This document shows, piece after piece, positions 25,967 through 35,056 of a stretch of DNA of 64,000 nucleotides; position 1 is the stretch's first letter; each line of letters begins with the position of its first letter. The stretch spans positions 1 to 64,000 of the forward strand of contig NZ_LDJJ01000031.1 of the NCBI RefSeq assembly GCF_001431465.1. The letters are read 5' to 3'. A model generated the notes under the pieces. That model was not told the origin of the DNA. It did no database searches and worked only from the letters and a program-made list of their open reading frames with translations. The translations under genes and the position numbers were made by a program. This DNA comes from Stenotrophomonas terrae. Lineage in GTDB: Bacteria; Pseudomonadota; Gammaproteobacteria; Xanthomonadales; Xanthomonadaceae.

Positions 25967-27439
25967 TCAGGAATTCGAATGGGCGGTAACGGCGGCAGGT
26001 TCGGCAGTGGCGTCGGGCTGGAAGCCCCCGCCCAGTGCCGCACTCAGGCGCACCGAGGACAGCAGCTGCTGCGACTTCAGGTTGCTCAGCTGCTGCTGGC
26101 TGCGCAGCAACTGGTCCTGCGTGCTGAGCACGTCCAGGTAGTTGCCGATGCCGGCGCGATAGCGTTGCTGGGCCAGATCATTGGCAGCCTGCGCAGTGGC
26201 CTGCGCCTGTTGCTGGGCCTGCACCTGCTCGCCCAGCGAGCGCAGCGCGGCGACCTGGTCGGCCACGTCACGCAGTGACTCGACCACGGTGTGGTTGTAG
26301 CTGGCCACGGCCAGGTCGTAGTCGGCATCGCTGCTGGCCAGGCCGGCACGCAAGCGGCCACCGTCGAAGATCGGCAGGCTCAGCGCCGGTGCCAGCAGAC
26401 CGAAGGTCGAACCGCTCTGCAGCAGGCTGTCCAGGTTCTTCGAGACCACACCGCCAAGTGCGGTCAGGTTGAGGCTGGGATAGAAGCGGGTCTTGGCGAC
26501 CTTGATCTGCTTGTCTGCCGCCTCCACCCGCCAGCGGGCGGCAACGATGTCCGGGCGCCGGCCCAGCAGTTCGCTGGGCAGTACGCTCGGCAGCTGCAGG
26601 GCAAGCGAGTTCAACTCAGCTGGAACGGCGATATCCAGACCACGGTCCGGGCCCTGGCCCAACAGTGCCGCCAAGGCATTGCGGGCCGAATCGATCTGCT
26701 GCTGCGCGGCCAGTTGCTGCTGGCGGGCAAGCGGCAGGCGGGCCTGCGCCTGGGTCACCTGCAGATTGCTGTCGATGCCCGCACGGCGACGCTGCTGGGT
26801 CAGTTCCAATGTCTTTTCAGCGCGCACCAATTCGTCGTTGGCCACCTGCTGCAGCTGCCCGGCATGGGCCAGCTGCACATAGGCCTGGACGATGGCAGCC
26901 GACAGATCCAGCCGCGCGGCCTGTGCATCCACCGCGGCGGCATGGCCGCTGTCCACGGCGGCCTCCCAGTTGGCGCGCTTGCCACCCCACAGATCCACGC
27001 CATAACTGAAGTTGGCCACGGCCTGCACGCTGCCCATGTAATCGCCGCCCAGATCACCGACCATCGATTTGGGCAGGGTCAGGCCGGTATAGCCCGGCGA
27101 CAACGCCAAGCTGGGCTTGCGTTCGGCGTTGGCACCGGCAGCCTGTGCCTGCGCCTGACGCAGGCGGGCGTCGGCCGCTTCCAGCGATGGGCTGCTGCGC
27201 AGGCCTTCGGCGACCAGCGCATCCAACTGCGGGTCACCCAGCGCCCGCCACCAGTCGGCGGCCGGGAAACCGGCAGCACTGAGCGGCGCGCCGGCAAGCG
27301 CACGGCTGCCGTGCAGGCTGTCGGCGTCGAGCAGATGGCCCTGCGGTTGCAGGCCACGGCTGCTGGCACAGGCAGCAAGTGCCAGCACCAGGGCACCCGG
27401 CAGCAACAGCCGCGTGCATTTCATAGGAGAAGTATTCAT
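25967..27439 (-). CDS. emrC: Outer-membrane efflux channel lipoprotein of the Emr pump (EmrC)
   Basis: This 490-residue NodT/OprM-family protein gives the Emr pump its own exit duct, unlike E. coli, where TolC is shared. The signal peptide ends in the lipobox LAAC (about residue 24), and the two channel repeats include LLGRRPDIVAARWRVEAADKQIKVAKTRFYPSLNL and QRYRAGIGNYLDVLSTQDQLL. The ATG at 27439 overlaps the regulator stop as ATGA, so it is preferred. An ATG five codons later would also leave an intact signal peptide. Confidence 0.93.
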   Translation of the reverse strand: MNTSPMKCTRLLLPGALVLALAACASSRGLQPQGHLLDADSLHGSRALAGAPLSAAGFPAADWWRALGDPQLDALVAEGLRSSPSLEAADARLRQAQAQAAGANAERKPSLALSPGYTGLTLPKSMVGDLGGDYMGSVQAVANFSYGVDLWGGKRANWEAAVDSGHAAAVDAQAARLDLSAAIVQAYVQLAHAGQLQQVANDELVRAEKTLELTQQRRRAGIDSNLQVTQAQARLPLARQQQLAAQQQIDSARNALAALLGQGPDRGLDIAVPAELNSLALQLPSVLPSELLGRRPDIVAARWRVEAADKQIKVAKTRFYPSLNLTALGGVVSKNLDSLLQSGSTFGLLAPALSLPIFDGGRLRAGLASSDADYDLAVASYNHTVVESLRDVADQVAALRSLGEQVQAQQQAQATAQAANDLAQQRYRAGIGNYLDVLSTQDQLLRSQQQLSNLKSQQLLSSVRLSAALGGGFQPDATAEPAAVTAHSNS

Positions 27440-27879
27440 GGGGGAGAAAGGGCGTCCCGTACCCGGGTCAACAGGGAAAACAATTGGTCACGCTCGGCAT
27501 CATTCAGGTCGCCCAGGGCCAGATCCATGATCCGGTCGCCACGCACCTTGAGCCGGGCCCACAAGGCCTTGCCCTCATCGGTCACCACCAGCTGCAATGC
27601 CCGCCGGTCCTGGGCGTGCGGCTCGCGGCGCACGGCGCCGAGCGATTCCAGCCTGTCCAGCAACCGGGTCACCGCGCTGGGCACCTGGTTGATAGCCTGG
27701 CCAAGCTCGGCAGCAGTGCACGGCGCCAGCTGCGACAGCACCTTGAGCCCGACGTAATGGGTGAAACCGATGCCAAGGTCTTCTTCGGCCATGGTGGCGT
27801 CGAGCTGGCGTACCAGCCCGTCGCCCACCTGGCGCAGCAGCAGGCCGAAGCTGGTCGGCCGGGAGGAGGGTTCAGTCAT
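27436..27879 (-). CDS. emrR: MarR-family repressor EmrR
   Basis: This 147-residue winged-helix repressor is the first gene of the Emr operon. The DNA-binding part (about residues 50-105) contains AELGQAINQVPSAVTRLLDRLESLGAVRREPHAQDRRALQLVVTDEG, including the DxRA wing motif of MarR proteins. The start is the ATG at 27879 (MTEPSSRP). A perfect 26-base palindrome lies 24 bases upstream and is the obvious binding site. Members of this family release DNA when they bind phenolic or uncoupler compounds, which would derepress emrRCAB. Confidence 0.92.
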   Translation of the reverse strand: MTEPSSRPTSFGLLLRQVGDGLVRQLDATMAEEDLGIGFTHYVGLKVLSQLAPCTAAELGQAINQVPSAVTRLLDRLESLGAVRREPHAQDRRALQLVVTDEGKALWARLKVRGDRIMDLALGDLNDAERDQLFSLLTRVRDALSPP

Positions 27880-27902
27880 GGGGCGGCATTTTATTTCCAC
27901 TT

Positions 27903-27928
27903 GGAAATATTCTCAACGGAATATTTCC
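27903..27928. promoter_or_regulatory. Palindromic operator of emrR
   Basis: GGAAATATTC (27903-27912) and its exact complement GAATATTTCC (27919-27928) are separated by 6 bases. The A/T-rich palindrome stands out from the GC-rich surroundings and lies 24 bases upstream of the emrR start. Size and symmetry suit a MarR dimer, pointing to autoregulation of emrRCAB. The divergent parC starts about 165 bases away. Confidence 0.7.
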
Positions 27929-28093
27929 ATCAAGAAGTGAATTCAGCGTTACACATATGTAGAGAATCGATGGCAGCGGCTTCACCCGGACCATCACCGC
28001 GCTTGGCATCGCCGCCGCCATCCGGATAATCGATGGGTCTGGAAGCCGGCAGCCACGCCGCGGCTTCAACGTTCACAGGTAGCACCACCCGCA

Positions 28094-30337
28094 ATGACCG
28101 ATCCTGCACGCCAAGCTTTCCACGGCTTTGAACAGCAGCCGCTGCGCGAATACGCCGAACGCGCCTATCTTGATTACTCCATGTACGTGGTGCTGGACCG
28201 CGCCCTGCCGTTCATCGGTGACGGGCTCAAGCCGGTGCAGCGCCGCATCATCTATTCGATGAGCGAACTGGGCCTGGGTGCTGCATCCAAGCCCAAAAAG
28301 TCCGCGCGTACCGTCGGTGACGTGATCGGTAAATACCACCCGCACGGTGACAGCGCCTGCTACGAGGCGCTGGTGCTGATGGCGCAGCCGTTCTCGTTCC
28401 GCTACCCGCTGATCGAGGGCCAGGGCAACTTCGGCTCCAGCGACGACCCCAAGTCGTTCGCGGCCATGCGTTACACCGAATCCAAGATGACCCCGATCGC
28501 CGAGATGCTGCTGGGCGAGCTGGGTCATGGCACCACCGATTGGACGCCCAACTTCGATGGCACCCTGGAAGAGCCGACCTGGCTGCCGGCACGCCTGCCG
28601 CACCTGCTGCTCAATGGCACCACCGGCATTGCCGTGGGCATGGCGACCGACGTGCCGCCGCACAATCTCAATGAGATCGTCAGCGCACTGGTGCGCCTGA
28701 TCGACGAGCCCGACACCACCGTCGCCGAACTGTGCGAACACGTGAAGGGCCCGGACTACCCGACCACCGCCGAGATCATCACTTCGCCCTCGGACCTGCG
28801 CAACATCTACGAAACCGGCAACGGCAGCGTACGTGCACGCGCCACCTTCAAGAAGGAAGGCCCGAACATCGTCATCGATGCCTTGCCGCACCAGGTCTCG
28901 CCGTCCAAGGTGATCGAGCAGATTGCCGCGCAGATGCGCGCCAAGAAGCTGCCGTGGCTGGAAGACATCCGCGACGAATCCGATCACGCCAACCCGGTGC
29001 GCGTGGTGCTGATGCCGCGCTCCAACCGCGTCGATGCCGAACAACTGATGGGCCACCTGTTCGCCATCACCGACCTTGAGCGCAGCTACCGCGTCAACCT
29101 CAATGTCATCGGTCTGGACGGTCGCCCGCAGGTCAAGAACCTGAAGATGCTGCTCAGCGAGTGGCTGCGCTTCCGCCAGGACACGGTGACCCGCCGCCTC
29201 AACCATCGCCTGCAGAAGGTGGAGCGTCGTCTGCACCTGTTGGAAGGCTTGCTGGTTGCCTTCCTCAACCTGGATGAAGTGATCCGCATCATCCGCACCG
29301 AGGACGATGCCAAGGCCGCGCTGATCGCGCGCTTCGCATTGAGCGAAGACCAGGCTGACTACATTCTGGAAACCAAGCTCAAGCAGCTTGCGCGCCTGGA
29401 AGAAATGAAGATCCGTGGCGAGCAGGATGAGCTGGCCAAGGAACGCGACAAGATTCTCTCGATCCTGCAGAGCAACGCCAAGCTGAAGAAGCTGGTCAAG
29501 GACGAACTGCTGGCCGATGCCAAGAAGTTCGGCGACGAGCGCCGCTCGCCGCTGGTGCAGCGCGGTGCCGCCCAGGCCATCGACGAAACCGAGCTGGTGC
29601 CCAGCGAGCCGATGACGGTCGTACTGTCAGAGAAGGGCTGGGTGCGTGCGGCCAAGGGCCACGATGTCGACGGCTCGACCCTGAACTACCGCGACGGCGA
29701 CAGCCTGCTGGCAGTGGCTCGCACCCGCAGCACGCAGCAGGTGGCCTTCCTCGATACCGAGGGCCGCGCCTATTCCACGCCGGTGCACACCCTGCCCTCG
29801 GCACGTGGCAATGGCGAACCGCTGACCGGCCGTTTCTCGCCGGCACCGGGCAGCAGCTTCGTCACCGTGGCCAGCGGCGACAACAACACCCGCTTCGTGT
29901 TGGCGTCCACGCACGGCTACGGCTTCGTCACCCGTTTCGAGAACCTCACCGGCCGCAACAAGGCCGGCAAGGCGATGCTCAACCTGTCGACCGGCTCGGC
30001 GGTATTGACCCCGTCACAGGTCGCCAACCCGGAGACCGACCGCATCGTCGCGGTCACCAGCGCCGGCAATATGCTGGCCATTCCGGCCAGCGAGCTGCCC
30101 GAGCTGGACAAGGGCAAGGGCAACAAGATCATCGAGATCCCCAAGGCCAAGCTCTCCACCGAGCGCGTGGTGGCGGTGGTCGCGGTAGGCCCATCCAACA
30201 CCCTGCAGGTACGCAGTGGCCAGCGCACCATGAACTTGTCGTTCAAGGATCTGGAAACGTATCTGGGAACGAGGGCGACGCGCGGGCATTTGTTGCCGCG
30301 TGGTTGGCAGAAGGTTGAAGGGCTCGAAGTTCAGTAA
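28094..30337 (+). CDS. parC: DNA topoisomerase IV subunit A (ParC)
   Basis: This 747-residue subunit cuts and rejoins DNA during chromosome decatenation, together with ParE. The catalytic tyrosine is Y127 (AAMRYTES). The quinolone-resistance region reads [10 protein letters not shown], with S87 and E91 at the positions of E. coli S80 and E84, so it is wild type there. The N-terminal winged-helix/tower part extends to about residue 480, and the C-terminal beta-pinwheel includes [17 protein letters not shown] and [16 protein letters not shown]. The ATG at 28094 has no strong ribosome-binding site. It stands alone and ends at a strong terminator. Confidence 0.96.
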   Translation: MTDPARQAFHGFEQQPLREYAERAYLDYSMYVVLDRALPFIGDGLKPVQRRIIYSMSELGLGAASKPKKSARTVGDVIGKYHPHGDSACYEALVLMAQPFSFRYPLIEGQGNFGSSDDPKSFAAMRYTESKMTPIAEMLLGELGHGTTDWTPNFDGTLEEPTWLPARLPHLLLNGTTGIAVGMATDVPPHNLNEIVSALVRLIDEPDTTVAELCEHVKGPDYPTTAEIITSPSDLRNIYETGNGSVRARATFKKEGPNIVIDALPHQVSPSKVIEQIAAQMRAKKLPWLEDIRDESDHANPVRVVLMPRSNRVDAEQLMGHLFAITDLERSYRVNLNVIGLDGRPQVKNLKMLLSEWLRFRQDTVTRRLNHRLQKVERRLHLLEGLLVAFLNLDEVIRIIRTEDDAKAALIARFALSEDQADYILETKLKQLARLEEMKIRGEQDELAKERDKILSILQSNAKLKKLVKDELLADAKKFGDERRSPLVQRGAAQAIDETELVPSEPMTVVLSEKGWVRAAKGHDVDGSTLNYRDGDSLLAVARTRSTQQVAFLDTEGRAYSTPVHTLPSARGNGEPLTGRFSPAPGSSFVTVASGDNNTRFVLASTHGYGFVTRFENLTGRNKAGKAMLNLSTGSAVLTPSQVANPETDRIVAVTSAGNMLAIPASELPELDKGKGNKIIEIPKAKLSTERVVAVVAVGPSNTLQVRSGQRTMNLSFKDLETYLGTRATRGHLLPRGWQKVEGLEVQ

Positions 30338-30341
30338 GTAC

Positions 30342-30372
30342 AAGAAGGCCGGGCATTGCCCGGCCTTCTTTG
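30342..30372 (+). terminator. Rho-independent terminator after parC
   Basis: A perfect 13-base stem (30342-30354 with 30358-30370), loop ATT, then T residues, directly after the parC stop. Confidence 0.85.
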
Positions 30373-30382
30373 TTCGGCTCTT

Positions 30383-30488
30383 TGTAGGAGCGGCGTAAAC
30401 CGCGAAGCCACAGATCCAACAGACATCGGCAATCACAAACCACCATAGATCCATTGCCTTCAGCTTCGCGGCTGACACCGCTCCCACA
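30383..30488. repeat. REP-like inverted repeat pair
   Basis: tgtaggagcggcgtaaaccgcgaagcc (30383-30409) and gcttcgcggctgacaccgctcccaca (30463-30488) face each other across 53 bases. It is the same family as 9844-10027 and lies between parC and tpm. Confidence 0.75.
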
Positions 30489-30526
30489 AACAACGAACCA
30501 ACCAGCAACCGCAACTGGAGAACCCC

Positions 30527-31183
30527 ATGCAACCCGACTTCTGGCTGCAACGTTGGCAGAACGGTCAAATCGGCTTCCATCGCAGCGAGGTGATGCCGCT
30601 GCTGCAGAAGCACTGGCCCACGCTGGAACTTCCGCCGGGCAGCCGCGTGCTGGTGCCGCTATGCGGCAAGACCCTGGACATGCACTGGCTGGCCGCACAG
30701 GGCCACCGCGTGCTGGGCATTGAGCTGTCACCGATGGCCATCGAGCAGTTCTTCGCCGAGGCCGGCATCACCCCGCAGCGCCACAGCAGCCAATATGGCG
30801 AGCACTACAGCGCGGGGCCGATCGAGATCATCTGCGGCGATGCCTTCGCATTGGATACGGAGCTGCTGGCGGACATCGCCGGCGTCTACGACCGCGCCGC
30901 CCTGATCGCCCTGCCAGCGCATCTGCGCCAGCACTACCGCGACACCTTGTATGCGCAGGTGCCAGTCGGCTGCCAGGGTGTACTGATCACCCTGGAATAC
31001 CCGCAGGATGAGAAACAAGGCCCACCGTTCTCGGTGGAAGAAGATGAAGTGCAGCGATTGTTTGCCACACCATGGCATGCCAGCCTGCTGGAGCGCCGCG
31101 ACATCCGCGATCAACAGCCGGATTTCAATCCCGAAGGGATAAGCGCGCTGTCCACCGCCGTGTACAGGCTGCAGCGGCTGTAA
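30527..31183 (+). CDS. tpm: Thiopurine S-methyltransferase
   Basis: This 218-residue SAM-dependent methyltransferase acts on thiopurines in known members, and in some bacteria on selenium or tellurium oxyanions. The fold shows LPPGSRVLVPLCGKTLDMHWLA (SAM-binding loop), GHRVLGIELSPMAIEQFF and DRAALIALPAHLRQHY, all typical of bacterial TPMT. The length is normal. CTGGAG lies 6 bases before the ATG at 30527. It is a single gene bracketed by repeats; its natural substrate is unknown. Confidence 0.93.
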   Translation: MQPDFWLQRWQNGQIGFHRSEVMPLLQKHWPTLELPPGSRVLVPLCGKTLDMHWLAAQGHRVLGIELSPMAIEQFFAEAGITPQRHSSQYGEHYSAGPIEIICGDAFALDTELLADIAGVYDRAALIALPAHLRQHYRDTLYAQVPVGCQGVLITLEYPQDEKQGPPFSVEEDEVQRLFATPWHASLLERRDIRDQQPDFNPEGISALSTAVYRLQRL

Positions 31184-31199
31184 CGCTGACCAAACCCCT

Positions 31200-31267
31200 G
31201 TCGTGCCGACCATCGGTCGACAGGGGCATTGCCGGAGTATCCAATGCCGACCATGGGTCGGCACTAC
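31200..31267. repeat. SMAG-like repeat variant pair
   Basis: Two palindromes with core gtgccgaccatcggtcgac (31200-31222) and tgccgaccatgggtcggcactac (31245-31267), a sequence variant of the SMAG core with gacc/ggtc arms, lie between convergent tpm and the bacterioferritin gene. Confidence 0.75.
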
Positions 31268-31268
31268 A

Positions 31269-31290
31269 GAAGGCGGCGTTTGCCGCCTTC
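31269..31290. terminator. Hairpin between convergent tpm and bacterioferritin genes
   Basis: GAAGGCGGC (31269-31277) and GCCGCCTTC (31282-31290) form a perfect 9-base stem with a GTTT loop, four bases after the minus-strand stop. It can act in either direction. Confidence 0.55.
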
Positions 31291-31293
31291 AGG

Positions 31294-31782
31294 TCAATGC
31301 GCTGCGGTGCCCTTGGCGTCCATCTTGCTGGTCTGGTAAAGCTCCAGGCCGATGCGCTTGATCAGGCCCAGCTGCTTCTCCAGCCACCAGGCATGGTCTT
31401 CTTCGGTGTCACGCAGCTGCGCGATCAGGATGTCGCGGCTGACGTAATCACCCTGGGCTTCGCACAGCTTCACACCTGCGGCCAGATTGGCACGCACCTG
31501 GTATTCCACCTGCAGATCCTTCTCCAGCATCTCCATCACGGTCACGCCCGGCTCAAAACCGTGCGGACGCATGTCCGGGTTGCCGCCCAGGAACAGGATG
31601 CGACGCAGCAGCGCGTCGGCGTGCTCGGTCTCCTCTTCCATCTCGTGGCCGATGCGCTCGTACAGCGCCAGCAGGCCCTGATCCTCGTAACGACGGGAAT
31701 GGATGAAGTACTGGTCGCGCGCAGCCAGTTCGCCGCGCAGCAGCTCCTTCAGGCATTCAATGACTTCGGGTTTGCCCTGCAT
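31294..31782 (-). CDS. Bacterioferritin/FtnA-type ferritin lacking the heme-ligand methionine
   Basis: This 162-residue four-helix ferritin stores iron as a mineral inside a 24-subunit shell. Ferroxidase ligands are in place: E18 ([11 protein letters not shown]), E51 and H54 (EETEHAD), and further Glu/His in the second half ([18 protein letters not shown]). The position that binds heme in bacterioferritin (Met52 in E. coli) is Thr52 here, so heme binding at subunit interfaces is not expected. This resembles Pseudomonas aeruginosa FtnA (formerly BfrA). The ATG at 31782 has AGGAG 6 bases upstream. The open frame further upstream has no family sequence and was trimmed. Confidence 0.9.
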   Translation of the reverse strand: MQGKPEVIECLKELLRGELAARDQYFIHSRRYEDQGLLALYERIGHEMEEETEHADALLRRILFLGGNPDMRPHGFEPGVTVMEMLEKDLQVEYQVRANLAAGVKLCEAQGDYVSRDILIAQLRDTEEDHAWWLEKQLGLIKRIGLELYQTSKMDAKGTAAH

Positions 31783-31931
31783 GGGGGTGCTCCTGATGAT
31801 TCGATGGTGCATAGGGTGCCCCATCTGAAAAGCCAATGATCTAATCGGAATCACTTTCAGTTGCGATTCCCTCTCTTTCGGCTTCACAAGCTGTCTACAA
31901 TCGCGACAGAACCGCTACCGGGGGTAGGCCT

Positions 31932-34256
31932 GTGCTGCGTTGGCTGCTGCGTTCGCTTTGGGTCGTATTGGGGTTGTTGCTGGTACTGCTGCTGGTGATC
32001 TGGGGGCTGCTGCGCGGCAGCTTGCCACAGCTGGACGGGGAACTGGCGCTGCCGGGCCTGTCCGCCCCGGTCAGCATCGAGCGTGACGCGCTGGGGGTAC
32101 TCACCGTCGAGGCCGCCAACGAGGCCGATATGGCCCGTGCGCTGGGCTATGTCCACGCGCAGGAACGCTTCTTCGAAATGGACCTGATGCGGCGCTCGGC
32201 GGCCGGCGAGCTGTCCGAGCTGTTCGGTGCCAAGGCCTTGCCGCTGGACAAGCGCATGCGTGTGCACCGCCTGCGTGCCCATACCCAGCAGAACCTTGGG
32301 GCGGCACTGGGCGGCAAGCGCAACGTCGTTGAAGCCTACCGTGAAGGTGTCAACGCCGGCCTTGCCGCCTTGCCGGTACGGCCATGGCCGTACCTGCTGC
32401 TGCGCCAGCAACCCCGGCCCTGGGAACTGGAGGATTCGGTGTTGACCGGCCTGGCGATGTACGGCGACCTACAGGACCCGGCCAATACCCGCGAACTCTC
32501 GATGGCCCGCATCCGCAGCGTGATGCCGCCAGCGCTGTACGCACTGCTCAGCCACGATGGCAGCGCTTGGGACGCGCCTCTGTTTGGTGCGCCCCGCGGT
32601 GATGCGGTGTTGCCGGATGCGGCGACGCTGGACCTGCGCAAACACGCCAGCAACGCGCCACCTGCGCCGGTCGCGGCGGACTCGGAGATCTTAGGGAGCA
32701 ATAACTTTGCAGTAGCCGGCGCCCTGACCGCCGACGGCCGCGCCATCATTGCCGACGACATGCACCTGAACCTGCGTGCGCCCAACATCTGGTTCCGCGC
32801 GCGCCTGCGCTACGCCGACCCGACCGCGCCCGATGGCAAGGTCGATGTCAGCGGCTTCACCCTGCCGGGCCTGCCGGCGGTGATCGTCGGCAGCAATACG
32901 CGGGTGGCCTGGGCATTCACCAACAGCTATATCGATACCGCCGACTACGCCGCCCTGCCCGCTGATGCGCCACTGCGCAGCTACAACGAGGCCATCGCCG
33001 TCGCCGGTGCGCAACCGGAGATGCTGCTGGTGCGCGAAAGCACCTGGGGCCCGGTTCTGCATGAAGAGCCCGATGGCCGCCTGCTGGCGTTGCGCTGGGT
33101 CGGCCAGCAGCCCGGCGCCGTGCGGCTGGATTTCGCCGACATGGCCAAGGCCGCCGATCTGGAGGCTGCTTTCACAGTGGCCGATAGCTCCGGTGTGCCT
33201 GCGCAAAACCTGCTGGTGGGCGACCGCAGCGGGCGCATCGCCTGGCGCCTGATTGGTGCAAGACCGGCACGGGATCCGGCCTGCCATGCCGATGCCGCCA
33301 CGCAATCCAGCTGCCCGCCCTGGCCCATCCGCACCGACCAGGCACCGGCACTGGTTGATCCACCGGATCATCGCCTGTGGACCGCCAACGGCCGCGTGCT
33401 TGATGGCGCCGCGCTGGCCGAAGCCGGCGATGGCGGCTATGACTTCGGCGCACGTGCCAAGCAGATCCGCGATGGCCTGTTCGCCCGTGATGTTTTCAGC
33501 GAACGCGATCTGCTGGCCATCCAGCTGGACGACCGTGCCCTGTTGATGGAGCGCTGGTGGAAACTGCTGCGGCAGACCGTCGAGCACAGTGATGATCCCG
33601 CGCTCAGACGTCTGGAAGCCGCCAGCCGCCAATGGCAGGGCCGTGCCTCCATCGATTCGGTCAGCTACCGGATGGCGCGCGGTTTCCGCGGCATCCTGAC
33701 GGACAACATGGAAGGCGCACTGCTGGCAGCAGCCAAGGCGCAGCTGGGCGAGCGTTACATCGCCCCCAAACTGGCACAGTTCGAGGGTGTGCTATGGCCC
33801 ATGCTCAGCGAACGCCCGGCCAACCTGCTGCCGCCGCCGTATGAAAGCTGGGATGCCTTGCTGGCTGACAGCGCACGGCAGCTGGAAAAAGATCTGGCCG
33901 CCCAAGGAACGGATCTGACGCAACGCAGCTGGGGCGAGCGCAACACCGCCGCAATCTGTCATCCGGTCTCGGCGGCGTTGCCGGCCTTGTTCAAGCGCTG
34001 GCTGTGCATGGCAGCGGAACCTCTCGCCGGTGACAGCGACATGCCGCGCGTGGTCGGGCCGAAGTTCGGCGCGTCCGAACGCATGGTGGTCTCACCCGGC
34101 CACGAAGCCGACGGCATCGTACACATGCCCGGCGGCCAGAGCGGACACCCGCTGTCGCCATTCTGGGGCGCGGGCCACGAAGACTGGGTAAAAGGTCGCC
34201 CTACCCCGTTCCTGCCCGGCAAGGCGACACACAGCATGAAATTGAGTCCGCGCTGA
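31932..34256 (+). CDS. Penicillin acylase family (Ntn-hydrolase) protein
   Basis: This 774-residue precursor of a two-chain amidase is related to penicillin G acylase and to acyl-homoserine-lactone acylases such as PvdQ. An N-terminal hydrophobic stretch (residues 2-28) targets it to the periplasm or membrane. The self-cleavage point and nucleophile are LG|SNNF, with S256 becoming the N-terminus of the beta chain. The following block SGALTADGRAIIADDMHL-like (here AVAGALTADGRAIIADD) and the N-terminal RDxxGVxxV-like RDALGVLTVEA fit the family. The start is a GTG at 31932 behind a G-rich ribosome-binding site. The substrate cannot be assigned; quorum-signal quenching is one possibility. Confidence 0.88.
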   Translation: MLRWLLRSLWVVLGLLLVLLLVIWGLLRGSLPQLDGELALPGLSAPVSIERDALGVLTVEAANEADMARALGYVHAQERFFEMDLMRRSAAGELSELFGAKALPLDKRMRVHRLRAHTQQNLGAALGGKRNVVEAYREGVNAGLAALPVRPWPYLLLRQQPRPWELEDSVLTGLAMYGDLQDPANTRELSMARIRSVMPPALYALLSHDGSAWDAPLFGAPRGDAVLPDAATLDLRKHASNAPPAPVAADSEILGSNNFAVAGALTADGRAIIADDMHLNLRAPNIWFRARLRYADPTAPDGKVDVSGFTLPGLPAVIVGSNTRVAWAFTNSYIDTADYAALPADAPLRSYNEAIAVAGAQPEMLLVRESTWGPVLHEEPDGRLLALRWVGQQPGAVRLDFADMAKAADLEAAFTVADSSGVPAQNLLVGDRSGRIAWRLIGARPARDPACHADAATQSSCPPWPIRTDQAPALVDPPDHRLWTANGRVLDGAALAEAGDGGYDFGARAKQIRDGLFARDVFSERDLLAIQLDDRALLMERWWKLLRQTVEHSDDPALRRLEAASRQWQGRASIDSVSYRMARGFRGILTDNMEGALLAAAKAQLGERYIAPKLAQFEGVLWPMLSERPANLLPPPYESWDALLADSARQLEKDLAAQGTDLTQRSWGERNTAAICHPVSAALPALFKRWLCMAAEPLAGDSDMPRVVGPKFGASERMVVSPGHEADGIVHMPGGQSGHPLSPFWGAGHEDWVKGRPTPFLPGKATHSMKLSPR

Positions 34257-34310
34257 AAAACCAGCACAGGTCTGCATGCAGACCCAGCTAGCCCCAACCG
34301 GCATCTGACT

Positions 34311-34571
34311 GTGGGAGTGGCGTAAGCCACGAAGCTGGTTTTTCTGAAACCCATGGATGCATGTGCAACCTGATGGTCGGCTTCGCGGCTTACGCCGCTC
34401 CTACAACTTGCAGGGCTGCATGGCATCTGTAGCCCGGGTAAGCGCAGCGCACCCGGGGAAGCAGACAAGACATCCGCGCACGAAGACCGAATCGCTCCTG
34501 CCATCGATGCGGAACTTTTGACCCTGGTTGAGCGCAAAAAGCCCCGGGTGCGCTTCGCTTATCCGGGCTAC
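34311..34571. repeat. Two nested intergenic repeat families
   Basis: The 330-base gap 34257-34586 carries no gene. 34311-34405 is an inverted pair of the gtgggagtggcgtaagccacgaagc / cttcgcggcttacgccgctcc type. 34429-34457 and 34542-34571 are facing copies of gtagcccgggtaagcg...cacccgggg, the family also seen at 22223-22337. Confidence 0.75.
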
Positions 34572-34586
34572 GCCAGCGCATCACGC

Positions 34587-35015
34587 TTACTTCAAGCGCA
34601 CCGTCCACTCCACCTCGAGCTTGGCTTCGGCATCGAACAGGCGGCTGATCTGCACCCAACTGGCGGCCGGATACTTGCCATCGGCAAAGAACGTCTTGCG
34701 CTCGGGAATGGCCTTGATCAATCCATCCATATCGGTGGTGAACACCGTCTCCTTGACCACCTGGCTGCTGTCCGCATCAAACTGCTGCAGGATCCTGGTC
34801 AGCTTGCCGTAGCAGTCACGCACCGCGGCCTGCATGTCCGCGCCCCGGCACGGCACACCGGAAACATGCAGCGTGTCGCCATCGCGCACCACGCCGGTAT
34901 AGCCAATATCCGTCTCCCAACTGCCCAGTTGATGGCGCTCCAGCGGCAGCTCAGCCGCTGTCGCAACAAATGGACTACCCAACAACCCCAGCATCAACAG
35001 CGGCAATACACGCAT
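34587..35015 (-). CDS. Exported RidA/YjgF-family protein
   Basis: This 142-residue protein has a signal peptide (MRVLPLLMLGLLGSPFVATA) and a RidA-type fold, with IGYTGVVRDGDTLHVSG at the front and FFADGKYPAASWVQISRLFDAEAKLEVEWTVRL at the end. Cytoplasmic RidA deaminates reactive enamines. A periplasmic member is less understood and may lack that role; the usual catalytic Arg (in the family motif around SPATRTTV) is not seen in YPAASWVQ. It lies 41 bases after the antiporter stop, on the same strand. Confidence 0.82.
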   Translation of the reverse strand: MRVLPLLMLGLLGSPFVATAAELPLERHQLGSWETDIGYTGVVRDGDTLHVSGVPCRGADMQAAVRDCYGKLTRILQQFDADSSQVVKETVFTTDMDGLIKAIPERKTFFADGKYPAASWVQISRLFDAEAKLEVEWTVRLK

Positions 35016-35056
35016 CGAAGTTCCTTTTGTTTGAGAGGACTACTGCTTGAAAAAAC

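Noticed and set aside
31783-31887. N-terminal extension of the bacterioferritin frame
   Set aside because: The 35 extra residues have no family sequence, while the ATG at 31782 has AGGAG and the canonical MQGKPEVIE start.
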